Below are positions 52,439-61,748 of a stretch of DNA of 64,000 bases, piece after piece. The position numbers and the translations under genes were made by a program. The stretch lies in assembly GCF_029989365.1 (NCBI RefSeq), contig NZ_JAPRAQ010000011.1, positions 1 through 64,000 of the forward strand, read 5' to 3'. Numbering within the stretch: position 1 is the first letter of the stretch; the number at the start of each line of letters is the position of its first letter. This stretch comes from Bradyrhizobium sp. Arg816. Lineage in GTDB: Bacteria > Pseudomonadota > Alphaproteobacteria > Rhizobiales > Xanthobacteraceae. The notes under the pieces were generated by a model, which made no database searches, was not told the DNA's origin, and was given only the letters and a program-made list of their open reading frames with translations.

Positions 52439-52636
52439 ATGACGCATCACCATCCGGGATCACCCATGGCCAAGATTGGCAAGCCGGGCAAGCCGCCCAA
52501 AGTCGCCGATAACAAGCAAGCGGACGACAAGGCGAAGAAGCCCCTGCCTCCGCTCGACGACGACGACGATTGCGACGACGGCGATATCGCGACGCCGAAA
52601 CGCGACCGCTACGGTTCGGATGACGAGCCGTTGTGA
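52439..52636 (+). CDS. Small Lys/Asp-rich hypothetical protein
   Basis: A possible 65-residue protein, Lys/Pro-rich at the N-terminus (MAKIGKPGKPPKVADN from residue 10) and very acidic in the middle (LDDDDDCDDGD). It is low complexity with no signal peptide or known domain. Starts at 52439 (GGGGG about 10 bases upstream) or 52466. Composition and lack of overlap with other genes allow it to be real, but it could be spurious. Confidence 0.4.
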   Translation: MTHHHPGSPMAKIGKPGKPPKVADNKQADDKAKKPLPPLDDDDDCDDGDIATPKRDRYGSDDEPL

Positions 52637-52665
52637 GTGTGTGAGCTTGCCGCACGAACGGTGCG

Positions 52666-52694
52666 TTCCCTCCCCCCTTGCGGGGGAGGGAGCG
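52666..52694. repeat. Solo hairpin of family B
   Basis: CCCTCCCCCC-TTGC-GGGGGAGGG, a single arm of the family B element without the partner arm or loop. It lies between the small hypothetical gene and an MFS gene, and shows that one arm can occur alone. Confidence 0.85.
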
Positions 52695-52840
52695 CAGCGT
52701 GGCCCACTGTACCGTCGAGCAAGCATCGCGATCATAACGCCCCCACCCGCGCTACCTGCCATGCGCCCGCGTTCATGGACAAATAACGGCTCTCCCCGAT
52801 AGTTTGCGCGTCCCCCTTTAGGACGTGAAACGGAACTGCA

Positions 52841-54058
52841 ATGGTCGACGTTCTCGCCGCACCGCAACAAGGCAAGGCGGACAGCGCGCTGCGCACGCTG
52901 ACCGGGATTTCGATCGCGCATTGGGTCAGCCATTTCCATCTGCTGGTCCTGCCGATGCTGTTTCCGTTCCTGAAGAGCCAGCTCGGCGTCGGCTATATCG
53001 AGCTCGGCTTCGCGCTCACCGTCTCAGCGGTCGTATCCGGCCTGACGCAGGCGCCGACCGGCTATCTCGTCGACCATTTTGGCGCGCGCAAGATCCTGCT
53101 GGCCGGGCTCACGCTCGGCGGCTTCGCGCTCATCCTGCTCGGCCTGCATCTCAGCTATGCCTCGCTGATTGCCTGCGCGGTGCTGCTGGGTCTTGCCAAC
53201 AGCGTCTACCACCCCGCCGACTACGCCATCCTGGCCGAGCACATGGATGAGGCGCGGATGGGCCGCGCCTTCTCGGTCCACACCTTTGCCGGCTATCTCG
53301 GCGGCGCGGTGGCGCCGGCGATCGTCGCGGCGCTCGTCACCGTCTCCGGCGGCACCGGCGCGCTGATCGCGTCGGGCGCGATCGCCGTGCTGGTGGCCCT
53401 GTTGCTGGTCGTCATGAACATTCCCGATGCCGGCGCGCACAAGACCAAGCCGGGCAACGAAAACGCGCCGAAGCAGGCCGTGATCACGCCGGCGCTGATC
53501 ACGCTCACCGCGCTGTTCATGCTGCTCAGCCTGTCGGTCGCCGGCATCAACAATTTCGGCGTGGTGGCGCTGATGAGCGGCTACGGCGCGTCCTACTCCG
53601 CCGCCAACGTCGCGCTCACCGCGTTCCTCGCCGCCAGCGCCGCAGGCGTGCTCGCCGGCGGCTTCCTCGCCGACCACACCGCGCGCCACGGCTATGTCGC
53701 CGCGGCCTGCTTTGCCGCGAACGCAGCGATCGTGCTGCTGATCGCGCTGGTCACGCTGCCCGGCTGGATGCTGACGGCCGCGATGATGATGGCGGGCTTT
53801 CTCTCCGGCGTGATCGCGCCGTCGCGGGACATGCTGGTGCGCAATGCCGCGCCTCCGGGTGCGGCGGGCCGCGCCTTCGGTATCGTCTCCACCGGCTTCA
53901 ATCTCGGCGGCATCGTCAGCCCGCTGCTGTTCGGCTGGATCATGGACCAGAGCGCGCCACACTGGGTGTTCGGAGCGTCCGTGATCTTCATGGTGGCAAC
54001 CGTGGTGCTGTCACCGTTCACTGAGCGGAAGGCTGCCAAGGCTGCCACGCAACCCTGA
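52841..54058 (+). CDS. MFS transporter, fosmidomycin-resistance (Fsr)-like
   Basis: A 405-residue, 12-helix permease. The segment ISIAHWVSHFHLLVLPMLFP at helix 1 and APTGYLVDHFGARKILLAG (motif A) resemble the Fsr-type group; LGLANSVYHPADYAILAEHM is characteristic of that group. Natural substrate unknown. ATG 52841 is preceded by GGAACTGCA. It is followed by a D-aminoacylase-like gene on the same strand 92 bp later. Confidence 0.85.
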   Translation: MVDVLAAPQQGKADSALRTLTGISIAHWVSHFHLLVLPMLFPFLKSQLGVGYIELGFALTVSAVVSGLTQAPTGYLVDHFGARKILLAGLTLGGFALILLGLHLSYASLIACAVLLGLANSVYHPADYAILAEHMDEARMGRAFSVHTFAGYLGGAVAPAIVAALVTVSGGTGALIASGAIAVLVALLLVVMNIPDAGAHKTKPGNENAPKQAVITPALITLTALFMLLSLSVAGINNFGVVALMSGYGASYSAANVALTAFLAASAAGVLAGGFLADHTARHGYVAAACFAANAAIVLLIALVTLPGWMLTAAMMMAGFLSGVIAPSRDMLVRNAAPPGAAGRAFGIVSTGFNLGGIVSPLLFGWIMDQSAPHWVFGASVIFMVATVVLSPFTERKAAKAATQP

Positions 54059-54150
54059 GCGCACTTCCCCGCGGTTGACACTTCGCTTGCGCGCCCGAAA
54101 ATGCGCTCAAGCAAAACAACCCAAGCAAATAGCCAACGGGAAGAAACACC

Positions 54151-55866
54151 ATGAGCACCCCTGATCTCGTGATCCGCGGCGGCACCGTCGCGGATGGAAG
54201 CGGCGGCGAATTGTTCGAGGCCGATGTCGCCATCAGCGCCGGCAAGATCACCGAGGTCGGCAAGGTCGCAGGCAAAGGCAACGAAGAGATCGACGCGCGC
54301 GGCAAGCTCGTCACGCCGGGCTTCGTCGACGTCCACACCCATTATGACGGCCAGGTCACCTGGAGCCAGGACATCACGCCGTCGTCGCAGAACGGCGTCA
54401 CCACCGCGATCATGGGCAATTGCGGCGTCGGCTTCGCGCCGTGCAAGCCTGCCGACCACACCCGCCTGATCCAGCTCATGGAGGGCGTCGAGGATATTCC
54501 CGAGCCGGTGCTGAGCGCCGGCATTCCCTGGGCGTGGGAGAGCTTTCCGGACTACATGAACTGGCTGTCGAAGCGCGATTTCGACATCGATGTCGGCGCG
54601 CAGCTGCCGCATGCGGCGCTGCGCGTCTATGTCATGGGCGAGCGCGGCGCGCGCCGCGATCCCTCGACGGCGGAGGACAACGCCGCGATGGCGAGACTCG
54701 CGGGCGAAGCGGTGCGCTCCGGCGCGCTCGGTTTCTCGACCTCGCGCACGCTCAACCACCGCACTTCGACCGGCGATTTCACGCCGACGCTGAAAGCCGG
54801 CGAGGACGAGCTCACCGCCATTGCCGGCGCGATGCATCGCGAGGGCCGCAGCGTGCTGCAATTCGTGCTGGATCTCTCCACCCTCCACGAAGATTTGCCG
54901 ATGATGCTGCGGGTGGCGGATGCCACAAAGTGCCCGATCTCGTTCTCGATCACGCAGAACGACAAGGCGCCAAACCGCTGGCGCCAGACGCTGGACGAGA
55001 TCAATGCGGCGGCGAAGCGCGGCCTTTCCATCACCGCGCAGATCGCGGCGCGTCCGGTCGGCCTGCTGCTTGGGCTCGAGCTGTCGCGCAATCCGTTCCA
55101 GACCCATCCGAGCTACAAGGCCATCGCGCATCTGCCGCTGAAGGAGCGGCTGGCGCGGCTGCATCAGAGCGACGTGCGCAAGGCCATTTTGAGCGAGACG
55201 GCGACCGCGACCGACGATCCGCTGTTCTTCCGGCCCAACTACGACAAGATGTTCCTGCTCGGCGATCCCCCCGATTACGAGCAGCCGCCGGAGAACGCGC
55301 TGGGGCCGCAGGCGCGCAAGCAGGGCCGCCAGCCGGAAGAGCTCGCCTACGATGCGATGCTGTCGGATGAGGGCAAGGGCATGCTCTACGTGCCGTTCCT
55401 CAATTATGCCGACGGCAATCTCGACGCGACGCGCGAGATGCTGATCGATCCGCAATCGGTGCCGGGCCTCTCCGACGGCGGCGCGCATTGCGGCATCATC
55501 TGCGACGCCAGCTTCCCGACCTATCTGCTGACGCACTGGACGCGCGACCGCACGCGCGGCGAGAAGCTTACGATTCCCTTCGTGGTCGCCGCGCAGTCGC
55601 GCAAGACCGCGCTCTCGGTCGGCCTCACCGATCGCGGGCTTGTCGCTCCCGGCTACAAGGCCGATGTCAACGTGATCGACTACGACCGGCTGCATCTGCA
55701 TCCGCCGAAGGTGCATTACGATCTGCCGGTCGGTGGGCGGCGGCTGTTGCAGGATGTCGACGGCTATGACGCGACGATCGTGTCGGGCGTGGTAACGCGG
55801 CGGCACGGTGAGGCCACGGGACGCCGGCCGGGCAAGTTGGTCCGGGGTGCGCAGGGGGTGAATTAG
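54151..55866 (+). CDS. N-acyl-D-amino-acid deacylase-like amidohydrolase
   Basis: A 571-residue member of the amidohydrolase 3 family (D-aminoacylase / dihydroorotase-like). N-terminal beta-sandwich MSTPDLVIRGGTVADGSGGE, the metal-site motif GFVDVHTHYDGQVTW, the following GNCGVGFAPC with a Cys typical of D-aminoacylases, and the C-terminal SDGGAHCGIICDASFPTYLL and GLVAPGYKADVNVIDYD. It would deacylate N-acyl-D-amino acids or a related amide. Start ATG 54151 follows GGGAAG. A family A palindrome separates it from the convergent MFS gene. Confidence 0.88.
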   Translation: MSTPDLVIRGGTVADGSGGELFEADVAISAGKITEVGKVAGKGNEEIDARGKLVTPGFVDVHTHYDGQVTWSQDITPSSQNGVTTAIMGNCGVGFAPCKPADHTRLIQLMEGVEDIPEPVLSAGIPWAWESFPDYMNWLSKRDFDIDVGAQLPHAALRVYVMGERGARRDPSTAEDNAAMARLAGEAVRSGALGFSTSRTLNHRTSTGDFTPTLKAGEDELTAIAGAMHREGRSVLQFVLDLSTLHEDLPMMLRVADATKCPISFSITQNDKAPNRWRQTLDEINAAAKRGLSITAQIAARPVGLLLGLELSRNPFQTHPSYKAIAHLPLKERLARLHQSDVRKAILSETATATDDPLFFRPNYDKMFLLGDPPDYEQPPENALGPQARKQGRQPEELAYDAMLSDEGKGMLYVPFLNYADGNLDATREMLIDPQSVPGLSDGGAHCGIICDASFPTYLLTHWTRDRTRGEKLTIPFVVAAQSRKTALSVGLTDRGLVAPGYKADVNVIDYDRLHLHPPKVHYDLPVGGRRLLQDVDGYDATIVSGVVTRRHGEATGRRPGKLVRGAQGVN

Positions 55867-55881
55867 GCGAGGCTGCCGCTT

Positions 55882-56038
55882 ACTCCCCTGGAGGGGGAGG
55901 GTCGCTACGCATGTAGCGAAGCGGAATGCGTAGCGGGGTGGGGTGACGGTCTCTCCACATCCAACAGTGCCCGAGCGGAGGGATCACCCCACCCCGCTCG
56001 CGCTTCGCGCGATCGACCCTCCCCCTCCAGGGGAGGGT
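55882..56038. repeat. Palindromic intergenic element, family A, copy 2
   Basis: The left 25 bases (from CTCCCCTGGAGG) and right 25 bases are exact reverse complements, and the inner stems GGGGTGGGGTGA/TCACCCCACCCC and loop words CTCTCC and AACAGTGCCCG match copy 1 at 2920-3078. It fills the gap between two convergent genes. Confidence 0.92.
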
Positions 56039-56052
56039 CAGAAGACCGCCCC

Positions 56053-57390
56053 TTACGTCGGCGACACCGCGCCCTTCAGTGCCGCGGCCTGCGGAGCCGC
56101 ACCGCGGCTCAGCCTGGCCTTTTCCGTGTTCGGCCACAGCAGCAGCAGACCGATGACACCGGAGCCGACCATCACCACCGCGTTGATGGTGAAGCCGGTC
56201 AGATAGCCGTCGACCATGTTGCCGGCGCGCTGGATCACGGCACCCATCACGCTCGGCGCGATGATGCCCGACAGCGTGTACAGCGCGCCGTAGATCGCGA
56301 TGACCGCGCCGCGCTGCGAGGCCGGGGTGAACTCGCCGAGCATCGGCGGGCAGACGACATAGATCGCGCCGCACAGGCCGGAGCCGACGACGAGCAGCGC
56401 GATCTGCAGGCCCGCGCCCTGCACATGCGCCATCATCGCCAGGATCAGGCCGCCGATGATCAGCGGCACCGAGCCGAGCACGCCGCGCGAGATGCGCGTC
56501 GTGTAGCCGCGCGCCATCATCACCTGCGAGACCCACCCCGTGAGGATGACGACGGTCGCGCCGAACACCCAGGGCAGGATCGAGACGTAGCCGGCCTGGC
56601 TCTGCGAGAAGCCCAGGCCCTTGACGATGAACGGCGTGAACCAGGTGAGGCCGAGCGACAGCGCCCAATAGGCCCCGAAGGTCGCGACCACGCAGCCGAG
56701 GAAGGTGCGCGAGGTCAGCAGCTGCACATAAGGGATTTTCGGCTCCGTGACGGCGAGAACCTGCGTATCCTCGAGCGGTCCTTCCTTGCCGAACGTCAGC
56801 CAGGCGCAGACCCAGAGCAGTCCGACGACGCCAAGCGCGCCGAAGGCGTAGTGCCAGGAATGATTGACGATGACCCAGTTCAACGCCGGCACGGCCAGGA
56901 TGACGCCGAAGGCCGAGCCTTGCGACAGGATCGCGGTCGGCAGCGTGCGCTTCTCGTCGGGGAACCATTTGTAGATGGCATGGGCTGCGACCGAGAAGGC
57001 AGGTCCCTCGCCCGCGCCGAGCACGATGCGGCAGATCAGAAGCGTGGTGAACGAGACGGTGCCGACCATCGGGAACTGCGCCAGCGCCCAGATCACCGCC
57101 AGCGTCAGCAGCACCCAGCGCGTCGGCACCTTGTTGACGATGAAGCCGACCACGATGGCCGAGATCGAGAACAGGAAGAAGAACGAGGAGCCGAGCAGGC
57201 CGAATTGTTCGGCATCGAGCTTCAAATCGGTCATGATCGGCACGCCGGCGAGACCGACGACGATCTTGTCCGCGAAGTTCACCACCATGAAGAGAAAGAG
57301 GAGAAAAGTGACGGTCCAGGCGCCCTTCGGCGTTGCCTTGGCTTCCCCTGCCGTCCTGCCCGCAACGTCGGGCGTTCCCTGAGCGCTCAT
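56053..57390 (-). CDS. MFS transporter, anion:cation symporter (ACS)-like
   Basis: A 445-residue, 12-helix permease. Helix 1 region FLFMVVNFADKIVVGLAGVP has the ACS-family Asn-Phe-Ala-Asp-Lys pattern, with GEGPAFSVAAHAIYKWFPDEKRT a strong family signature (GxGxxxP.. then RG/KRT). Members carry organic anions such as phthalate, hexuronates or tartrate. The second of two adjacent ATGs (57388-57390) has the better spacing from GGGGAG. It diverges from an ABC ATPase gene. Confidence 0.88.
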   Translation of the reverse strand: MSAQGTPDVAGRTAGEAKATPKGAWTVTFLLFLFMVVNFADKIVVGLAGVPIMTDLKLDAEQFGLLGSSFFFLFSISAIVVGFIVNKVPTRWVLLTLAVIWALAQFPMVGTVSFTTLLICRIVLGAGEGPAFSVAAHAIYKWFPDEKRTLPTAILSQGSAFGVILAVPALNWVIVNHSWHYAFGALGVVGLLWVCAWLTFGKEGPLEDTQVLAVTEPKIPYVQLLTSRTFLGCVVATFGAYWALSLGLTWFTPFIVKGLGFSQSQAGYVSILPWVFGATVVILTGWVSQVMMARGYTTRISRGVLGSVPLIIGGLILAMMAHVQGAGLQIALLVVGSGLCGAIYVVCPPMLGEFTPASQRGAVIAIYGALYTLSGIIAPSVMGAVIQRAGNMVDGYLTGFTINAVVMVGSGVIGLLLLWPNTEKARLSRGAAPQAAALKGAVSPT

Positions 57391-57494
57391 CATTCTCCCC
57401 GTATGTCTTTTTGTCGGCACGTTTTTGATTTGGCCGTCTTGGGAGCTAACAACGGCTTCAAGGCCAACGCAACCCCGGCATTTCCACGGCAAGT

Positions 57495-58190
57495 GTGCTA
57501 CGCAGCATTGAGTTAATTCCGTCCGGCGCATTGACCTTGCTGAGCATCCGAAACCTCTCAAAGACCTTCTCCTCGGCCGGCGAGCCGGTCCATGTGCTGC
57601 GCGGTGTCGATCTCGACCTCCAGGCCGGCGAGCGCGTCGCGCTGACCGGCGAGTCCGGCAGCGGCAAGAGCACGCTGTTGCACCTGATCGCGGGTCTCGA
57701 CGCGGCCGACAGCGGCACAATTCGCCTGGAGGACACCGAGGTCACCAAGCTCTCGGACGCGGGCAGGGCCGAGCTGCGGCGCGACCGCATCGGCCTGGTT
57801 TTTCAGCAGTTCAATCTGATCCCGAGCCTCTCGGTCGCCGACAATCTGGCCTTCCAGGCGCGGATCGCCGGCCGTCACGATGCGGCATGGTCAAAGGAGC
57901 TGATCGAGCGGCTCGGGCTCGGCAATCTGCTCAAGCGTTATCCAGAGCAATTATCAGGCGGCCAGCAGCAGCGGGTCGCGATCGGCCGGGCGCTGGCGAC
58001 AAAGCCGTCGCTGCTGCTCGCGGACGAGCCGACCGGCAATCTGGACGAGGATACCGCCGACGACGTGCTGGCGCTGACGCGCGATCTCGTCACGCGCACC
58101 GGCTGCGGCTTCCTGATGGTGACGCACAGCCTGCATCTCGCCGGCACGCTCGACCGCCACGTCACCTTGCATGCGGGGCGGATCGCATGA
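57495..58190 (+). CDS. LolD/MacB-type ABC ATPase (AttE-like)
   Basis: A 231-residue ATP-binding subunit. Walker A GESGSGKST (about 53-61), Q-loop VFQQFNLIPSLSV, signature LSGGQQQRVAIGRAL, Walker B SLLLADEPTGNLDE and switch His in VTHSLH. This arrangement belongs to the class that powers FtsX-type permeases. The GTG at 57495 is uncertain; TTG codons at 57531 or 57537 would give the conventional start LSIRNLSKTF. Its stop overlaps the start of the FtsX permease (ATGA). Confidence 0.9.
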   Translation: MLRSIELIPSGALTLLSIRNLSKTFSSAGEPVHVLRGVDLDLQAGERVALTGESGSGKSTLLHLIAGLDAADSGTIRLEDTEVTKLSDAGRAELRRDRIGLVFQQFNLIPSLSVADNLAFQARIAGRHDAAWSKELIERLGLGNLLKRYPEQLSGGQQQRVAIGRALATKPSLLLADEPTGNLDEDTADDVLALTRDLVTRTGCGFLMVTHSLHLAGTLDRHVTLHAGRIA

Positions 58191-60649
58191 GGCGCGCGCT
58201 GTGGGTCCTCGCGGTGCTGCTGAGCCACTGGCGACGGCACAAGATGCAGTTCGCGACGCTCCTGATCGGGCTGATCGCGGCGACCGCACTGTGGAGCGGC
58301 GTACAGGCGATCAACCAGCAGGCCCGCAATGCCTATGATCGCGCGGCGGCGACGTTCGGCGGCGTGCGCACGGCGATGCTGGTGGCGCCTGATGCCGCGA
58401 CCTTTTCGCAGGAGCTGTTCATAAAACTTCGCCGCGCGGGCTGGCCGGTCTCGCCGGTGCTGGAAGGCCGCGTCCAGGTCAATGGGCGTTCGGTGCGGCT
58501 GCTCGGCATCGAGCCGGTGACGATGCCGGCCGACGTCGGCAACGCGCCGCGCCTCGGCGCCTCGGATTTGAGCAGTTTTGTTGCGTCGCCCGGCCAGACA
58601 TTGGTGGCGCGGGAGACGCTGAGCGATCTGCAGGAACAGGAAGGCGCGGCACCGCCGATCAGCAGCGGCGCAAAACTGCCGCCGCTGCGCGTGCTGCCGC
58701 AGCTCGTGTCCGGCGTACTCGTCGTCGACATCGGCGTCGCGCAGCGGCTGCTGAACAAGCCGGACCAGGTGTCGCGGCTTTTGGTCGGCAAGCCCAGGGG
58801 CAAGCCAGCGCCGCTGGCGAGCGTCGTTGGCGAGCAGTTGCAGCGGGTCGAGCCGAATGCGGAGACGGAGCTGGAGCGCCTCACCGACAGCTTCCATCTC
58901 AACCTGACCGCCTTCGGCCTGCTGTCCTTCTTCGTCGGTCTCTTCATCGTCAACTCCGCCGTCGGCCTCGCCTTCGAGCAGCGGCTGCCGATGCTGCGCA
59001 CGTTGCGGGCCTGCGGCGCCTCGGCGCGTCTGGTCAACACCGTGCTGGTGGTCGAGCTGGTGGCACTGGCGCTGGTCGCAGGGCTGATCGGGCTCGCCTG
59101 CGGCTATTTCATCGCGGCTGCGCTGCTGCCCGACGTCGCGGCGTCGCTGCGCGGGCTGTATGGCGCGCAGATCCCGGGCCAGCTCACACTGCGCTCCGAA
59201 TGGTGGCTTGCCGGTATCGGCATCAGCATTGCGGGTGCACTCGTGGCCGCCGCGACCAGCCTGATCAAGGCGATCAGGATGCCGGTGCTGGCGACTGCCC
59301 AGCCGTACGCCTGGCAGCAGCGGCAGCGCCGCTGGCTGGTCCTGCAGAGCGGCGCGGCCTGCGCCGTGTTTGCGGTCGCGCTGTTGTTGCTTCACTACGG
59401 ACAGTCGCTGATTGCGGGATTCGGCGTGCTCGGGGCGCTGATGCTGGGCGCGGCGCTGATCCTGCCGGCATTCCTCGAGATCATCCTGCTCGTTGGCCAG
59501 CGCTGGGCGAAGGGGCCGCTGGCGCTGTGGTTCTGGGCGGACAGCCGGCAACAGCTCTCCGGCTTGTCGCTGGCCCTGATGGCGCTACTGCTCGCGTTGG
59601 CCGTCAATGTCGGCGTGTCCACCATGGTGGAGACCTTCAGCCGTACCTTCGTCGGCTGGCTCAACGGGCGGCTTGCCGCCGACGTCTACATCAGCGCCTC
59701 CGACAATGCGCAAGGCGTAGCGATCCGGGGCTGGCTGAAGGAGCGCAGCGACGTGCAGGCGATCCTGTCGGGCGGACGCGCCGATACGCAGGTGCAGGGC
59801 CAGCCGGTGGAGCTGCTCGGCCTGCCCGATCACGCGCTCTATCGCGAACGCTGGCCGCTGCTGGAGACCGCGCCGCGCGCCTGGACCCAGCTCGTGCCGG
59901 GCAATGCCGCCTTCATCAGCGAGCAGTTGAGCCGCCGCCTCAACGTCCGCGTCGGCGATGTCATCGAGGTGCCGGCACCGGGTGGCACCTGGGAGCTCGA
60001 CATCGCCGGCATCTATGCCGATTACGGCAACCCCAAGGGGCAGCTCGCGGTGAATGTCGCGGCGTTGATCCGGCACTTCCCGCAGACGCCGCAGACGCGG
60101 ATCGGCCTGATCGTCGCGAAGGAAAATATCCCCGGCCTGATCGCAGCTTTGCAGAAGCAGTTCGCGCTCGACGACCGCAGCGTCGCCGACCAGGCGACCG
60201 TGAAGGCGGAATCGATCCGGATCTTCAACCGCACCTTTGCGGTGACGTCGGCGCTGAATGCCTTCACGCTCGGCGTGGCCGGGATCGCGCTTTTGACCAG
60301 CCTGCTGACGCTGGCAAACTCGCGCCTGCCGCAGCTCGCGCCGCTGTGGGCGATCGGCATCACGCGGCCGCGCCTTGCCGCGATCGAATTGACCAAGACA
60401 TTGTCGGTTGCGCTGTTCACCTCGCTGCTGGCCGTGCCGCTCGGATTGCTGGTGGCGTGGTGCCTGATCGTGATCGTCAATGTGAAGGCGTTCGGCTGGC
60501 GGCTGCCGTTCCACGTGTTTCCGCTGCAGCTGGTCGAGCTGGTCGCGGTCGCGCTGGTCGCTTCGCTGCTTGCCGCCCTGCTGCCGATGATACGACTGGC
60601 GCGGATGCAGCCGGCGAGCCTCGTCAAGGTGTTTGCCAATGAGCGCTGA
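58187..60649 (+). CDS. FtsX-like ABC permease, large (AttF/AttG-like)
   Basis: An 820-residue membrane protein with two FtsX domains. N-terminal helix LWVLAVLLSHWRRHKMQFAT, large extracytoplasmic MacB-like regions, clusters of four helices near 250-420 and another near 680-810 (VTSALNAFTLGVAGIALLTS, PLGLLVAWCLIVIVN, VELVAVALVASLLAALLPMI). Partner of the upstream ATPase; such systems extract or move lipoproteins or lipids rather than import solutes. The CrtC/AttH-like gene overlaps its end by 11 bp. The layout matches attE-attFG-attH loci. Confidence 0.88.
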   Translation: MRRALWVLAVLLSHWRRHKMQFATLLIGLIAATALWSGVQAINQQARNAYDRAAATFGGVRTAMLVAPDAATFSQELFIKLRRAGWPVSPVLEGRVQVNGRSVRLLGIEPVTMPADVGNAPRLGASDLSSFVASPGQTLVARETLSDLQEQEGAAPPISSGAKLPPLRVLPQLVSGVLVVDIGVAQRLLNKPDQVSRLLVGKPRGKPAPLASVVGEQLQRVEPNAETELERLTDSFHLNLTAFGLLSFFVGLFIVNSAVGLAFEQRLPMLRTLRACGASARLVNTVLVVELVALALVAGLIGLACGYFIAAALLPDVAASLRGLYGAQIPGQLTLRSEWWLAGIGISIAGALVAAATSLIKAIRMPVLATAQPYAWQQRQRRWLVLQSGAACAVFAVALLLLHYGQSLIAGFGVLGALMLGAALILPAFLEIILLVGQRWAKGPLALWFWADSRQQLSGLSLALMALLLALAVNVGVSTMVETFSRTFVGWLNGRLAADVYISASDNAQGVAIRGWLKERSDVQAILSGGRADTQVQGQPVELLGLPDHALYRERWPLLETAPRAWTQLVPGNAAFISEQLSRRLNVRVGDVIEVPAPGGTWELDIAGIYADYGNPKGQLAVNVAALIRHFPQTPQTRIGLIVAKENIPGLIAALQKQFALDDRSVADQATVKAESIRIFNRTFAVTSALNAFTLGVAGIALLTSLLTLANSRLPQLAPLWAIGITRPRLAAIELTKTLSVALFTSLLAVPLGLLVAWCLIVIVNVKAFGWRLPFHVFPLQLVELVAVALVASLLAALLPMIRLARMQPASLVKVFANER

Positions 60650-61721
60650 CAGGATTTCGCGGCGCGCCTTCGCCGGCGGTATCGCCGCCCTCGCGGCTGC
60701 ACGCCGCGCCGGCGCGCAAGGCTATGCCGGGCTCGGCGAGACCGCCGACGGCTTTGCGAAGGTGACACCGGGAAAGACGTTCAGCTTCCCGGCCGATCAC
60801 GGCCCGCATCCGGAGTTCCGCATCGAATGGTGGTATCTCACGGCGAACCTCGTCGATAGCAGCGGTGCGGCCTGCGGCCTGCAATGGACGCTGTTCCGCC
60901 AGGCGGCGCAGCCGGGCCCGCAAGGAGAGGGCTGGGCCAATCAGCAGATCTGGATGGCGCATGCGGCAGTGACGCGCGCCGACACCCACCGCTTCAACGA
61001 GGTGTTTTCCCGCGGCGGCATCGGGCAGGCCGGCGTCACGGCAAAGCCATTTGCGGCGTGGATCGATGATTGGGAGATGAAGGGTTTTGAGCGCACCGAC
61101 GATCGCGCCCTGGCACCGCTGGCGCTGAAAGCATCGGGCCCCGACTTCAGCTACGCGCTGACGTTAGAGGCCGATCGACCGGTGGTGTTGCAAGGTGATC
61201 ACGGTTACAGCCGCAAGTCCGAGCGCGGGCAGGCGTCCTACTATTACAGCCAGCCGTTCTACCGCGCGCGCGGCAGCCTCATGATCGACGACAAATCCGT
61301 CGATGTCTCGGGCCAGGCCTGGATGGACCGCGAGTGGAGCAGCCAGCCGCTCGATGCCGACCAGACCGGCTGGGACTGGCTGTCGCTGCATCTCGCATCC
61401 GGCGACAAGCTGATGCTGTACCGGCTGCGCCAGAAGGACGGCCAGGACTATCCATTCGGCAATTGGATCAGCGCCGCGGGCGACACGCAGATGATCGCGG
61501 GTGGCGATATCCAGATGAGTCCGAAAGCGACCGCCGAGATCGCGGGTCGCAAGCTTCCGGTGGAATGGCAGATCGCGATCCCCTCACGATCGCTCTCGAT
61601 TGCCTGCAAGCCGCTTAATCCAAAAGCCTGGATGGGGACAGGCTTCTCCTATTGGGAAGGGCCAATCAGCTTTGCCGGCACGCATGACGGCGTTGGCTAT
61701 CTCGAGCTGACCGGCTATTGA
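60639..61721 (+). CDS. CrtC/AttH-family lipocalin-like protein
   Basis: A 360-residue exported protein. N-terminal ISRRAFAGGIAALAAARRAG is a Tat-type signal. The two-domain CrtC/AttH fold is visible: EFRIEWWYLTANLVDSSG and LQWTLFRQA, then MDREWSSQPLDADQTGWDWL, the signature region of carotenoid 1,2-hydratase relatives. In attEFGH-type operons this partner is thought to bind a hydrophobic ligand; no carotenoid genes are nearby, so hydratase activity is not assumed. ATG 60639 overlaps the permease stop by 11 bp. Confidence 0.85.
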   Translation: MSADRISRRAFAGGIAALAAARRAGAQGYAGLGETADGFAKVTPGKTFSFPADHGPHPEFRIEWWYLTANLVDSSGAACGLQWTLFRQAAQPGPQGEGWANQQIWMAHAAVTRADTHRFNEVFSRGGIGQAGVTAKPFAAWIDDWEMKGFERTDDRALAPLALKASGPDFSYALTLEADRPVVLQGDHGYSRKSERGQASYYYSQPFYRARGSLMIDDKSVDVSGQAWMDREWSSQPLDADQTGWDWLSLHLASGDKLMLYRLRQKDGQDYPFGNWISAAGDTQMIAGGDIQMSPKATAEIAGRKLPVEWQIAIPSRSLSIACKPLNPKAWMGTGFSYWEGPISFAGTHDGVGYLELTGY

Positions 61722-61748
61722 AGCGCGACCTCCTCAGAAGGATCCGCG

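Noticed and set aside
53692..55806. Long reverse-strand frame of 704 codons opposite the MFS and D-aminoacylase genes
   Set aside because: It is the antisense of two well-supported genes; its Arg/Ala/Gly-rich product has no recognisable domain, as expected of high-GC shadow frames.
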